From the NCBI RefSeq assembly GCF_040782645.1, contig NZ_CP160403.1, positions 4,995,001 through 5,059,000 of the forward strand: a stretch of DNA of 64,000 nt, read 5' to 3'. A program made the translations under genes and the position numbers. Source of the stretch: Streptomyces sp. HUAS ZL42. GTDB lineage: Bacteria; Actinomycetota; Actinomycetes; Streptomycetales; Streptomycetaceae. Shown piece by piece: positions 26,034 through 34,484 of the stretch. A model generated the notes under the pieces. The model did not search any database. It was not told the origin of the DNA and saw nothing but the letters and a program-made list of their open reading frames with translations. Positions within the stretch are counted from its first letter, which is position 1. Every line of letters begins with the position of its first letter.

Positions 26034-26039
26034 AGCCTA
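26034..26039 (-). promoter_or_regulatory. -10 element of the PPOX gene
   Basis: Minus-strand TAGGCT separated by GCGGTC from the ATG; no RBS is present, so a leaderless transcript is likely. Confidence 0.4.
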
Positions 26040-26120
26040 GGGCTTGGCGAGGGCCACGTCGGTGACCCTGTCGGGCCTATGCCTGTGGCTGTCGGGGAAG
26101 GTCCTCCTACTGTGACGAGT

Positions 26121-26507
26121 ATGAGTGGCGACGAGCTCGACCCCGCAGACCAGTGGCCGCTGCCGCCCGCCTGGATGTGGGACTGCGCCGAATGCGTGCG
26201 GATGTACGAGGCGATGAGAGGCATCCAGGCCGAGATCGCGGGGCTGGTGGCCGAGGATCCCACGGTGGACTGGGACTTCACGGACAGCATCGTGGGGACG
26301 CAGATCCGCCTCAGCCGGCATCTGGCCGACGCCCACGCCGAGTCGCTGCCCGACTGGGACCCGTCGTGCCGTACGTGCGCCGAGCACCGGGAGCGGCTGT
26401 CGAAGGCGGAGCGGACGCCGGACCCGAGGGCCGGGGCGGTCATGGTGGCCGAGGAGCACCGGGCCCGCCATCTGTTCGCCCCGCCCCGCACCGTCGGCCT
26501 CATGTAG
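26121..26507 (+). CDS. Conserved small protein with two CxxC motifs, unknown function
   Basis: 128 residues, soluble and acidic. WDCAECVRMYEAM (~19-31) and CRTCAEHRERL (~86-96) look like a split four-cysteine zinc site in a mostly helical protein; a His/Asp-rich segment RLSRHLADAHAESLPDWD lies between. No family was recognised beyond 'hypothetical actinobacterial'. Preceded by TACTGT (26108-26113) seven bases from the ATG, without an RBS, so leaderless. Confidence 0.7.
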   Translation: MSGDELDPADQWPLPPAWMWDCAECVRMYEAMRGIQAEIAGLVAEDPTVDWDFTDSIVGTQIRLSRHLADAHAESLPDWDPSCRTCAEHRERLSKAERTPDPRAGAVMVAEEHRARHLFAPPRTVGLM

Positions 26508-26509
26508 GG

Positions 26510-27020
26510 CCGCGCAGGTCCGCGGCAGCGACTCCCCCTGCACCGCCTGGTGGTCGGAGCCGGTCCCGATGTGGGCGAGGTCGAGGGCCACGGCCGTACG
26601 ATCCCGTGCATCCCCAGCTCCCCGAGGACCGTCCAGCGGTCGGCGCCCGCCGCGGTCCGGCCGGTGGGGCGGTAGGGGATCTCGGGGTACGCGTCGACGT
26701 CCAGGAAGTCCACGGAGCGCAGGTGGGTGGCACGCGTGCCGTTGCCGGTGTCGACGGAGACTGCCCGGACGACCACGGCCACCCGGGACTTGGTGACGTA
26801 CGGCGCGACCTCGATGGCGCCCGCGAACTCCGTGAACCGCCCGCGCACGCTGGAGATGCGCGGCCCGGGCGGCGGCAGCTCCGTTCCGCCCTGCCGGGCC
26901 GGCGTCACCGTCCCGACCCGGTCCGGCGGCGGGCGCGTAGCCGACGTCCGTGACGACGACGGTGTACGCGCCGACGGCCAGGGTGGTGTCGTTCCGCACC
27001 ACGCCCTCCGCGTCGTCCCG
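26510..27020 (-). pseudogene. YceI-domain protein relic with carboxypeptidase-regulatory N-terminus
   Basis: The minus strand encodes recognisable pieces in three frames: EGVVRNDTTLAVGAYTVVVT (regulatory-like repeat), TPARQGGTELPPPGPRISSV, RGRFTEFAGAIEVAPYVTKS through FLDVDAYPEIPYRP (the YceI core), and VALDLAHIGTGSDHQAVQGE in another frame. The segment normally between PPPG and ISSVRGRF is deleted and the C-terminal third is missing. At least three frameshifts make it a clear pseudogene. YceI proteins bind isoprenoids. Confidence 0.7.
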
Positions 27021-27079
27021 GCGTCCGCACCGTCACGGTGACGAGCGCGTGCGACACGGCCCATCCGTCCCGGCTCGGC

Positions 27080-27265
27080 GAGGTCCTTCGCGATCACCAT
27101 CTCGTCCGCGCCCTGGCGTGCCACCGAGACTCCGCAGAGCCGGCCTCCCGCGTCCTGCACGCCGTCGGCGACCACCTTCATCAGGCCGACGTCCGAACCG
27201 CCCCGGACGAGGGTGTGACCGCCCTTGCCCAGCAGGTGCGGATCCTCGCGGTCAGTGCCGTCTCA
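27080..27265 (-). pseudogene. LOG-family (lysine decarboxylase-like) gene fragment
   Basis: On the minus strand GGHTLVRGGSDVGLMKVVAD then VQDAGGRLCGVSV and GADEMVIAKDLAE match the Rossmann core of LOG cytokinin-activating phosphoribohydrolases (consensus LVYGGG.VGLMG..AD), without the N-terminus or the PGGxGTxxE motif. It runs directly into the YceI relic, so two broken genes are fused. The remaining bases to 27347 show nothing. Confidence 0.55.
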
Positions 27266-27347
27266 CACAACTCCTCACAAGTGACCGGCCCGTGGCGAGG
27301 GCATGCCTCCGCTCGGAGCGCGCCGCCCGCCACGGGCCGGGGCCGTA

Positions 27348-29864
27348 CTACTCGCCGGGGTGGGCGAGTTCGATGTCGTGGTCGTCGACGCCGCCGCCGA
27401 GGTTCAGCGCGGTGGCCACCGGCGGATAGCCCGTCGCGATGACCGTGTACTCGCCGCGGTCCAGGTCGGCGAAGGCGTACGCCCCGTCCGTGCCGGTCGT
27501 CGCCGTGCCGACGACGTTGCCCGCCCCGTCGACCAGCGTCACGCGGGCGTCGGCCAGCGGACCGTGCGGCGACCGTACGACGCCCTGGACGCGGGCTCCG
27601 GCGTCGAGCTCGACCTCGATCCGGGTGACCCCGGTGCCGCCCACCTCGACGGGCAGGGCGCGTGGCCGGAACCCGGCGGCGTTCACCGCGACGGTCACGG
27701 CACCCGGCACCAGTTCGGCGAAGGAGAACTCCCCCTGTTCTCCGGAGAAGCCGGTGGCCAGCAGGTCCCCGCGCACGTCGGTGACGATCACCATCGCGTC
27801 CTTGACCGGCCCGCCCGTCTCCGCGGCCCGCACGACACCGCCCAGCCCGCTGGTGCCGCTGAACAGGATGTCGTACGCCACCGGCTCGTCGCCGTCCACG
27901 ACGACCGTGGACGCCTGCGGCTGGAACCCGTCGGCGGAGGCGATCAGGACGTACGAACCCGCGCCCGGCGCGTCCACCGCGTACGAGCCGTCGGCCTGCG
28001 CGATCGAGCGCCCCAGCCGGCGCCCCGCGAGCGAGACGAGGGTGACCGCGGCCCGCGGGACGGGCGCGCTCTCGGTGCCGCGGACGAAGCCGCGCACCGG
28101 GATGCCGCCGGATCCGGCGCTCTCCTCGGGACGGGCCACCGTGGTGACCGCTGCGATCCGCTTGCCCTCCGGACCGGTGGGGACGTCGGCGGTGACGGCC
28201 CAGCTCGGGACCCTCTCGGCCACCGGGCCGACCGTGGGCTCCGCGGTCGCCGGGGCCTCCTCCGCCGCCGCCTGTGCCATCGCACCCTTCGTCCTCAGCG
28301 GGACCTCCTTGATGAACAGCGTGATCAGGAAGGCGAGCAGGGCCAGGCCCCCCGCGATCAGGAACACGTCCGCGATGCCGTGGCCGTACGCGCTCTCCAT
28401 CACCGTGCGCAGCGGCGCGGGCAGCTTGTCCATGTCCGGGATCTCGCCGGTGGAGCTCGAACCGGACGCCAGAGCGGCGTACTTGGGGCCGAGACCGGCG
28501 ATGCCGTCCTTGGCGTAGTCGGTGATGCGGTTGGCCATGACGGCACCCAGCGCCGAGACGCCCATCGCACCGCCGAGGGACCGGAAGAAGGTGACGGTGG
28601 AGCTGGCCGAGCCGAGGTCGCTCGGGTCCACCTGGTTCTGCGTGGACAGCACCAGGTTCTGCATCATCATGCCGACGCCGAGACCGAGCAGGGCCATGAA
28701 GACGGCGGTCTTCCAGTACTCGGTGTCGTAGCGGATGGTGCCCAGCAGCCCGAGGCCCGCCGTGATGAGCACACCACCGCCGACCAGCCAGGCCTTCCAC
28801 TTCCCTGTGCGGGTGATGAGCTGCCCGGAGACGGTGGAGGAGACGAACAGACCGCCGATCATCGGGATCGTCAGGACGCCGGACATGGTTGGGGACTCGT
28901 TGCGGGCCAGCTGGAAGTACTGGGCGAAGAAGACCGTGCCGGAGAACATCGCGACGCCCACGAACATCGAGGCGAGCGACGACAGGGTGATGGTGCGGTT
29001 GCGGAACAGCCGCAGCGGGATGATCGGCTCACCGGCCTTCGACTCGACGAGCACGAAGATCAGCCCCAGCACGACCGAGCCCGCGAGCATCGAGTACGTC
29101 TGCCACGACAGCCAGTCGTACTTGTCACCCGCGAAGGTGACCCAGACCAGCAGCAGCGAGACCGCCGCCGAGATGAAGAACGCGCCGGCCCAGTCGACCT
29201 TCACGTCCCGCTTCACGACCGGCAGATGCAGGGTCTTCTGCAGCACGATGAGCGCGATGACGGCGAACGGCACACCGACGTAGAAGCACCAGCGCCAGCC
29301 CAGCCACGAGGTGTCGGTGATGACACCGCCGAGCAGCGGGCCACCGACGGTGGCGACGGCGAAGGTCGCGCCGAGGTAGCCGGAGTAACGGCCGCGCTCC
29401 CGCGGGGAGATCATCGCCGCCATCACGATCTGCGCGAGGGCGGACAGACCGCCGACGCCGATGCCCTGCACGACACGGCAGGCGATCAGCATCCCGGCGT
29501 TCTGCGACAGACCGGCGGCCGCCGATCCGAGCACGTAGATCACCAGCGCGGTCTGGACGAGCGCCTTCTTGTTGTACAGGTCGGCGAGCTTGCCCCACAG
29601 GGGTGTGGCCGCCGTCATCGCCAGCAGCGTGGCGGTGACGACCCAGGTGTAGGCGGACTGGCCGCCGCCGAGGTCGCCGATGATCTGCGGGAGGGCGTTC
29701 GAGACGATCGTGGACGACAGGATCGCCACGAACATCCCGAGCAGCAGCCCGGAGAGCGCCTCCATGATCTGCCGGTGGGTCATCCGGACGCCGTCGGAGG
29801 AGCCTGTGGAGCCTCTCCCGTGCTTGGCGTGGGCCCGCACACCGGCTGGTGTGGTCGTTGCCAT
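27348..29864 (-). CDS. DHA2-family MFS transporter fused to three carboxypeptidase-regulatory (Cna-B-like) repeats
   Basis: 838 residues. Residues ~25-520 are a complete 14-helix EmrB-type transporter (FVAILSSTIVSNALPQIIGD, LWGKLADLYNKKAL for motif A, GPLLGGVITD for motif C). After a ~60-residue linker, residues ~585-838 form three tandem beta-sandwich repeats (each with D/G-x-Y-x-hydrophobic cores such as DGSYAVDAPGAGSYVLIAS, GEFSFAELVPGAVTVAV, DGAYAFADLDRGEYTVIAT). With even helix number both ends are predicted cytoplasmic, an unusual place for such repeats. RBS AAGGAAG precedes the ATG. Co-transcribed with the MarR gene 13 bases upstream. Confidence 0.92.
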   Translation of the reverse strand: MATTTPAGVRAHAKHGRGSTGSSDGVRMTHRQIMEALSGLLLGMFVAILSSTIVSNALPQIIGDLGGGQSAYTWVVTATLLAMTAATPLWGKLADLYNKKALVQTALVIYVLGSAAAGLSQNAGMLIACRVVQGIGVGGLSALAQIVMAAMISPRERGRYSGYLGATFAVATVGGPLLGGVITDTSWLGWRWCFYVGVPFAVIALIVLQKTLHLPVVKRDVKVDWAGAFFISAAVSLLLVWVTFAGDKYDWLSWQTYSMLAGSVVLGLIFVLVESKAGEPIIPLRLFRNRTITLSSLASMFVGVAMFSGTVFFAQYFQLARNESPTMSGVLTIPMIGGLFVSSTVSGQLITRTGKWKAWLVGGGVLITAGLGLLGTIRYDTEYWKTAVFMALLGLGVGMMMQNLVLSTQNQVDPSDLGSASSTVTFFRSLGGAMGVSALGAVMANRITDYAKDGIAGLGPKYAALASGSSSTGEIPDMDKLPAPLRTVMESAYGHGIADVFLIAGGLALLAFLITLFIKEVPLRTKGAMAQAAAEEAPATAEPTVGPVAERVPSWAVTADVPTGPEGKRIAAVTTVARPEESAGSGGIPVRGFVRGTESAPVPRAAVTLVSLAGRRLGRSIAQADGSYAVDAPGAGSYVLIASADGFQPQASTVVVDGDEPVAYDILFSGTSGLGGVVRAAETGGPVKDAMVIVTDVRGDLLATGFSGEQGEFSFAELVPGAVTVAVNAAGFRPRALPVEVGGTGVTRIEVELDAGARVQGVVRSPHGPLADARVTLVDGAGNVVGTATTGTDGAYAFADLDRGEYTVIATGYPPVATALNLGGGVDDHDIELAHPGE

Positions 29865-29877
29865 GGGCTTCCTTCTC

Positions 29878-30384
29878 TTAGGTGCTTGCGGGTGTACGGG
29901 TGGTCGGTTCTTCGCTCGCCGCAGTGGTGGGAGGCGACAGCCGGTGCGCGGCGGAACGGCAGTCGTCGAAGCTCGACCTGAGTCGTGCCATGAGCCGGGT
30001 GAGCTGGCCGACCTCGTCGTCGGTCCAGCCGGCGAGGCGCTCGGCGAGCATCCGTGAGGTCCGCCGGGACAGCTCGTCGAGCTGCGCCAGCCCGGCGGGG
30101 GTGAGGCGCAGGATGCGCGAGCGCTTGTCCGCCGGATCCGGGGAGCGCTCGATCCAGCCGCGCTCGGCGACGTGGGCGACATGGCGGCTGGTGACCGACA
30201 TGTCCACGGCCAGCAGCTCGGCGAGCCTGCTCATGCGCATGTCGCCGTGGCGGGCGAGCAGCGTCAGGACGGCGGCGGAGCCGCTGGAGCAGTCGGTCGG
30301 CAGGATCCGTCCCATCTCCCGTTTCACGGCGCCGAAGGCGCTGAACTGACGGACCAGTTCCTCGTACTGCGCCTGCTCGGCCAT
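29878..30384 (-). CDS. MarR-family repressor of the efflux operon
   Basis: 168 residues with a winged helix at ~35-110: AAVLTLLARHGDMRMSRLAE, the recognition segment VDMSVTSRHVAHVAERGWIE, and the wing DPADKRSRILRLTPAG. Start at 30384 follows GGGAGGTGCG. Gene order MarR then MFS, with two matching inverted repeats just upstream, indicates autorepression and ligand-induced efflux. Confidence 0.92.
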   Translation of the reverse strand: MAEQAQYEELVRQFSAFGAVKREMGRILPTDCSSGSAAVLTLLARHGDMRMSRLAELLAVDMSVTSRHVAHVAERGWIERSPDPADKRSRILRLTPAGLAQLDELSRRTSRMLAERLAGWTDDEVGQLTRLMARLRSSFDDCRSAAHRLSPPTTAASEEPTTRTPAST

Positions 30385-30401
30385 CGCACCTCCCAAGTTT
30401 G

Positions 30402-30442
30402 TTGCTTAGGGCAACCATAAGCTGGTTGGTTGCTGCAGGCAA
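30402..30442 (-). promoter_or_regulatory. Twin MarR operators
   Basis: TTGCTTAGGGCAA (30402-30414) and TTGCTGCAGGCAA (30430-30442) share the pattern TTGC-N5-GCAA and are 28 bases apart, placing them on nearly the same face of the helix. They sit 18 and 46 bases upstream of the MarR start. Confidence 0.65.
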
Positions 30443-30540
30443 ACAAAGGGGAGGGGTCCGGTACAAAAACTTGGCAAAGGCAAGTATTGCGAGCGTAAAC
30501 AGCCAGGTGAGGACGGCCGGGATTCCGGGTCGCCCCCCAC

Positions 30541-30569
30541 TTGGGCCACAACCGCGGATTCGCTAGTGT
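30541..30569 (+). promoter_or_regulatory. Promoter of the small membrane-protein gene
   Basis: TTGGGC (30541-30546) and TAGTGT (30564-30569) with a 17-base spacer; the start codon lies eight bases after the -10, so the leader is at most a few bases. Confidence 0.5.
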
Positions 30570-30577
30570 CTCGAGCC

Positions 30578-30772
30578 ATGGCTAACACCCAGGACCCCCA
30601 GGGCAACTACGACCCCGCAGGCAGCACCCAGATGTTCCGCGCCTTCGTCGACGAGGGTCCCCAGGGCCGTCAGCAGGCGGCCGCGCCGGCCGGTCCCCGC
30701 GTAGGGCTGATCGTCGGCGTCATCGCCGTCGTGGCGATCGTCGCGGCCGTCGCCTGGCTGGCGCTGAAGTAG
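30578..30772 (+). CDS. Small single-pass membrane protein
   Basis: 64 residues: ~40 polar N-terminal residues (NTQDPQGNYDPAGSTQMFRA) and one C-terminal helix (VGLIVGVIAVVAIVAAVAWL) ending ALK, so a tail-anchored-like topology. No known domain. Conserved-looking codon use and a good promoter support it as a gene. Function unknown. Confidence 0.7.
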   Translation: MANTQDPQGNYDPAGSTQMFRAFVDEGPQGRQQAAAPAGPRVGLIVGVIAVVAIVAAVAWLALK

Positions 30773-30805
30773 CGCGCGAGACGCATCGTCACTCGTACGG
30801 CGTCA

Positions 30806-31504
30806 TTACTCCCATCGGACGGACACGTCCCGCGTCTCGACATGCATGCCCAGCGGCACGCGCCATGCGTCGACGCACACCGTCCAGGTCTTCTCCTCCG
30901 TTGCGCCGGCCGCGATCGGCGCGGGGAGTTCGCCGGTCGACTCGATCGTCGCCCAGTCGATGCCGAGCGCGCCGATGACGTGCGTCCCGAAGATCACCGT
31001 GCCCGAACGCACCGCGGCTCCCCCGGTGTTGCGGAACTCCAGGGTCACCTTCTCGCACCACCGCTTGTCCGTGGGTTCCCGAACGGGGTCGCTCACGCTG
31101 AGGGCGGCGGGCCCAGCAGGTGCCGTGGGAGCGCCCGTTGGTGTCGGAGAGGGTGACGTCCCGCTCGTGGCGGCGGGTGTGGCGCCGTCGTCCGGGGCGG
31201 CGGCGCTCCCGGTCGTACGGGGCACGCCGGGCGAGGGATCCGGGCCGTGTGGGGAACTGCCTTCCGGGGCAGGGGAGGTGTCCGGGCCGTCGGCCGGGTC
31301 GAGCGGCACCAGACGCACCCCGCCCGTCGGCGTCACCGCGGGGCCCCGTGGGGACGGACCGCCCGCCGCGCCCACGGCGACATAGCCGTCGTCGCCCCCG
31401 CCGCCCCCGCACGCGGCCAGAACCCCGCCCAGACAGAGGACGGCCGCCGACGCACCGAGTACGGCGCCCCGACGGCCATGTGTCCACGTCGTCGCCCGAA
31501 GCAT
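30806..31504 (-). CDS. Secreted lipoprotein, unknown function
   Basis: 232 residues. Signal with lipobox LAAC (Cys32) followed by a GGGGGDDG spacer, a ~100-residue Pro/Ser/Thr-rich region, and a C-terminal ~85-residue beta domain (WCEKVTLEFRNTGGAAVRSG ... WTVCVDAWRVPLGMHVETRD) with two Cys that could pair. The C-terminal fold resembles immunoglobulin-like carbohydrate-binding modules but no family is certain. It lies just beyond a SigB-family sigma gene on the same strand. Confidence 0.78.
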   Translation of the reverse strand: MLRATTWTHGRRGAVLGASAAVLCLGGVLAACGGGGGDDGYVAVGAAGGPSPRGPAVTPTGGVRLVPLDPADGPDTSPAPEGSSPHGPDPSPGVPRTTGSAAAPDDGATPAATSGTSPSPTPTGAPTAPAGPAALSVSDPVREPTDKRWCEKVTLEFRNTGGAAVRSGTVIFGTHVIGALGIDWATIESTGELPAPIAAGATEEKTWTVCVDAWRVPLGMHVETRDVSVRWE

Positions 31505-31557
31505 CGCGCCATGGTGGCTGACGCTCCGTCAAATGGGAAGCCCCGAAGGGCGCTCCG

Positions 31558-32442
31558 TCAGTCCGAGATGAGGCCCTCGCGCAGCTGCGCCAGCGTCCGG
31601 GTCAGCAGCCGGGAGACGTGCATCTGGGAGATGCCGACCTCCTCGCCGATCTGCGACTGGGTCATGTTGGCGAAGAAGCGCAGCATGATGATGCGCCGCT
31701 CACGGGGCGGGAGCTTGGCGAGCAGGGGCTTCAGGGACTCGCGGTACTCGACGCCCTCCAGGGCGGTGTCCTCGTAGCCGAGGCGGTCCGCCAGGGAGCC
31801 CTCGCCGCCGTCGTCCTCCGGCGCCGGGGAGTCCAGCGAGGAGGCCGTGTACGCGTTGCCGACCGCGAGGCCGTCGACGACGTCCTCCTCCGACACGCCC
31901 AGGACCGCGGCGAGTTCGGTGACCGTCGGGGAGCGGTCCAGCTTCTGGGACAGCTCGTCGCTGGCCTTCGTCAGCGCCAGCCGCAGCTCCTGCAGTCGGC
32001 GGGGCACGCGCACCGACCACGAGGTGTCGCGGAAGAACCGCTTGATCTCGCCGACGACCGTCGGCATCGCGAACGTCGGGAACTCGACGCCCCGTTCGCA
32101 GTCGAAGCGGTCGATCGCCTTGATCAGGCCGATGGTGCCGACCTGGACGATGTCCTCCATCGGCTCGTTGCGGGAGCGGAAGCGGGCGGCGGCGTACCGC
32201 ACCAGGGGGAGGTTGAGCTCGATCAGTGTGTCCCGGACGTACGCGCGCTCGGGGCTGTCCTCGTCGAGAGCGGCGAGCCGCAGGAAGAGGGAGCGGGACA
32301 GGGTGCGGGTGTCGATGGCTTCCGAGGAGAGGGCCGGGGCCGGCGCCGCCTCGAGGGCCGTAACTGCGTCGAACGCGGCGTCGGGCGCGGACTCGCTCTT
32401 CGTGAGCGTGAGCACCTTCGAGCTGCCCTGGTCTGCGGACAT
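31558..32442 (-). CDS. sigN: SigB/SigF-family RNA polymerase sigma factor (SigN-like)
   Basis: 294 residues. Region 2 (~75-145, [21 protein letters not shown], the signature of the SigB/SigF/SigG group), region 3 (~150-215, RDTSWSVRVPRRLQELRL) and region 4 (~235-290, MLRFFANMTQSQIGEEVGIS and MHVSRLLTRTL). The ~60-residue N-terminal extension is Ala-rich. In S. coelicolor two such genes, sigN and sigF, lie in tandem next to this neighbourhood; the symbol is assigned by position and not by alignment. No RsbW-type anti-sigma gene is adjacent, so control is probably by a distant switch protein. RBS AAAGGGGGTGG. Confidence 0.85.
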   Translation of the reverse strand: MSADQGSSKVLTLTKSESAPDAAFDAVTALEAAPAPALSSEAIDTRTLSRSLFLRLAALDEDSPERAYVRDTLIELNLPLVRYAAARFRSRNEPMEDIVQVGTIGLIKAIDRFDCERGVEFPTFAMPTVVGEIKRFFRDTSWSVRVPRRLQELRLALTKASDELSQKLDRSPTVTELAAVLGVSEEDVVDGLAVGNAYTASSLDSPAPEDDGGEGSLADRLGYEDTALEGVEYRESLKPLLAKLPPRERRIIMLRFFANMTQSQIGEEVGISQMHVSRLLTRTLAQLREGLISD

Positions 32443-32550
32443 GCCACCCCCTTTGGGTCGCGGGACGGTCGTGGCGAACGCTCCTGCGAGGAACGCCAGC
32501 CTTCACCTGAATACCGGAGCCGAAGCCCCGGCAAACGCGCTTCCGGCAGA

Positions 32551-32592
32551 ATGTCACATGTCGGCAACACGCTGTAGTGACATGTCGACATG
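32551..32592. repeat. Overlapping inverted repeats between the two sigma genes
   Basis: ATGTCAC (32551-32557) pairs with GTGACAT (32577-32583), 19 bases apart, and the 3' part overlaps the 12-bp palindrome CATGTCGACATG (32581-32592). ACATGTCG occurs twice. They lie in the 279-base gap upstream of the SigN-like gene and may be regulator sites; nothing else was recognised in the gap. Confidence 0.5.
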
Positions 32593-32721
32593 AGAGTAAC
32601 GAAACAGCCCTGGAAAGAGGGGGTGTGACGGTATTTCAGCCCAGATCTGTCGGGAACATCCCTGGTGAGCGATTCGCTCGTGCCGGTTACTACTCGATCC
32701 CGCGTGCGATAGTCCGTGTGT

Positions 32722-33597
32722 TCAGGCGTCGATCCGGTTCGCCGACCGGAGCCGCTGAAAGCTACGTGCCAGTAGCCGGGAAACATGCATCTGGGAGACG
32801 CCGAGTTCCGCGCTGATTTGCGACTGGGTGAGATTGCTGTAGTAGCGCAGGAGAAGGATTCTCTGCTCGCGTTCGGGAAGCTGGACGAGCAGGTGCCGAA
32901 CGAGGTCCCGGTGCTCGACACCGTCCAGCGCGGGGTCCTCGTAGCCGAGCCGGTCGAGGAGGCCCGGCAGTCCGTCGCCCTCCTGCGCGGCCTCCAGCGA
33001 GGTCGCGTGGTACGACCGTCCGGCCTCGATGCAGGACATCACCTCCTCCTCGGTGATGCGCAGCCGGTCGGCGATCTCGGCGGTGGTCGGGGTACGGCCG
33101 AAGGCGGTCGTCAGGTCCTCGGTCGCGCCGTTCACCTGCACCCACAGCTCGTGCAGCCGGCGCGGGACGTGGATCGTGCGGACGTTGTCGCGGAAGTAGC
33201 GCTTGATCTCGCCGACGACCGTCGGCATCGCGAACGTCGGGAACTGCACACCCCGGTCCGGGTCGAAGCGGTCGATGGCGTTGATGAGCCCGATGGTGCC
33301 GACCTGGACCACGTCCTCCATCGGCTCGTTGCGGGAGCGAAAGCGGGCGGCGGCGTAGCGCACGAGCGGGAGGTTGGCCTCGATGAGCGCCGCGCGCACG
33401 CGGGTGTGCTCCGGCGTGCCCGGCTTGAGCTCCTTGAGCTGACCGAAGAGCACCTGGGTGAGGGCGCGGGTGTCGGCGCCGCGGCTGCGCTGCGGAGTGG
33501 TCGGTGCGGCAGACGGTGTTTCGAGGGGCAGTGCTTGAGGCGCAGTACTGGCCGACACGGTCAACTCCACCTCATGATCCATCAACTCATCCGTCAA
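32722..33597 (-). CDS. sigF: SigF-like RNA polymerase sigma factor
   Basis: 291 residues, ~60% identical by eye to the SigN-like neighbour over regions 2-4 (shared [23 protein letters not shown](Y/F)FRD, TQSQI and MHVSRLL blocks), implying duplication. SigF of Streptomyces acts late in spore maturation, controlling spore wall and pigment. The N-terminal extension differs from the neighbour's. Two Met codons five residues apart compete as starts; the RBS is weak for both. Symbol from gene order and family, not alignment. Confidence 0.82.
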   Translation of the reverse strand: MTDELMDHEVELTVSASTAPQALPLETPSAAPTTPQRSRGADTRALTQVLFGQLKELKPGTPEHTRVRAALIEANLPLVRYAAARFRSRNEPMEDVVQVGTIGLINAIDRFDPDRGVQFPTFAMPTVVGEIKRYFRDNVRTIHVPRRLHELWVQVNGATEDLTTAFGRTPTTAEIADRLRITEEEVMSCIEAGRSYHATSLEAAQEGDGLPGLLDRLGYEDPALDGVEHRDLVRHLLVQLPEREQRILLLRYYSNLTQSQISAELGVSQMHVSRLLARSFQRLRSANRIDA

Positions 33598-33685
33598 AAG
33601 CGGTCATAGCATCACAAGACATGTGCACTGTGTGCAAGCACCGCATAACAACGTGTTGTGGGCAATGTGGTGTATAGGGGCGTGA

Positions 33686-33718
33686 AACGGCCCCGCACCA
33701 TTCCGGTACGGGGCCGTT
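33686..33718 (-). terminator. Terminator of the Dabb-protein gene
   Basis: Perfect 10-bp stem AACGGCCCCG/CGGGGCCGTT around a 13-base loop, 15 bases beyond the stop on the minus strand. Confidence 0.75.
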
Positions 33719-33733
33719 CGTGTGCGGTACGGC

Positions 33734-34027
33734 TCAGACCTCGTAGTCGGCGACCACCCAGGTGGCGAACTCCCGCCACAGGGCGACGCCCGCCTGGTGC
33801 GCCGGGTGCTCGAGGTAGCGCTTCAGGGCGTCCGCGTCGTCGACCGCCGAGTTGATGGCGAAGTCGTACGCGATGGGCCGGTCGCTGATGTTCCAGCCCA
33901 GCTCCCAGAAGCGCAGCTCCTCGATCCGGTCGCCGAGCGCCCGGAAGGCCGCTTCGCCCTCCGCGACGCGTGGGTCGTCGCGCTCGATGCCCTCGTTGAG
34001 CTTGAAGAGGACCAGGTGGCGGATCAT
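33734..34027 (-). CDS. Dabb-family (stress-responsive A/B barrel) protein
   Basis: 97 residues, one dimeric alpha-beta barrel: MIRHLVLFKLNEGIERDDPR and the ending FATWVVADYEV fit the Dabb family, with PIAYDFAINSAVDDADALKR and HPAH in the core. Some members are cyclases or decarboxylases, most are unassigned. ATG at 34027 is used because AGGAG lies five bases before it. Monocistronic, ended by a terminator. Confidence 0.85.
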   Translation of the reverse strand: MIRHLVLFKLNEGIERDDPRVAEGEAAFRALGDRIEELRFWELGWNISDRPIAYDFAINSAVDDADALKRYLEHPAHQAGVALWREFATWVVADYEV

Positions 34028-34058
34028 GTGCACTCCTAGCTGCGGACTGCGGCGGGCC

Positions 34059-34238
34059 CTAGTTCGGCGCCCCGTTGGCGATCCACGTCATGAAGTCGCC
34101 GATGGCCTTGGCCGCGTCCGATATGCCCTCGAACCCTATCTGGACGTAGTCGGCGGCCTTGGCCGGGTTTGTGATGATCACGTACAGCGCGAAGACCACG
34201 AGTACGTAGACGGCGATCTTCTTCGCGTTCACCGCCAT
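34059..34238 (-). CDS. Small membrane protein
   Basis: 59 residues: a single helix near the N-terminus (KIAVYVLVVFALYVIITNP) followed by an amphipathic segment (FEGISDAAKAIGDFMTWIAN). Strong RBS GAGGAGG before the ATG. Not recognised as a known family; codon use and RBS support expression. Confidence 0.72.
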   Translation of the reverse strand: MAVNAKKIAVYVLVVFALYVIITNPAKAADYVQIGFEGISDAAKAIGDFMTWIANGAPN

Positions 34239-34290
34239 CGCGGCCTCCTCCGTCACTGATGCACCAAAAAAGACGGCCCATGATCGCACA

Positions 34291-34318
34291 AAGGGCCCCG
34301 TCTCTCGACGGGGCCCTT
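34291..34318 (-). terminator. Terminator of tRNA-Ser(CGA)
   Basis: Perfect 12-bp stem AAGGGCCCCGTC/GACGGGGCCCTT with loop TCTC, seven bases past the tRNA on the minus strand. Confidence 0.85.
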
Positions 34319-34324
34319 CTCCAG

Positions 34325-34409
34325 CGGTAGCGGAGGGATTTGAACCCTCGGTGACTTGCGCCACACTCGCTTTCGAGGCGAGCTCCTTCGGCCGCTCGGA
34401 CACGCTACC
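34325..34409 (-). tRNA. tRNA-Ser (CGA)
   Basis: Minus-strand cloverleaf: acceptor GGTAGCG/CGCTACC with discriminator G, anticodon stem CTCGC/GCGAG around loop CTCGAAA (anticodon CGA), a class II variable arm and T-arm GAGGG-TTCAAAT-CCCTC. CCA not encoded. Confidence 0.96.
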
Positions 34410-34484
34410 GAGGGAGACCCTACAGCAAGGTGGGGCATGGTTTGAAATCGGTATTCGGCAACCCCGCCAGGGGTTCCGGAGACG

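Noticed and set aside
27303..29981. An 892-codon plus-strand frame across the pump gene
   Set aside because: Antisense shadow of the MFS fusion gene with His/Gly/Asp-rich nonsense translation.
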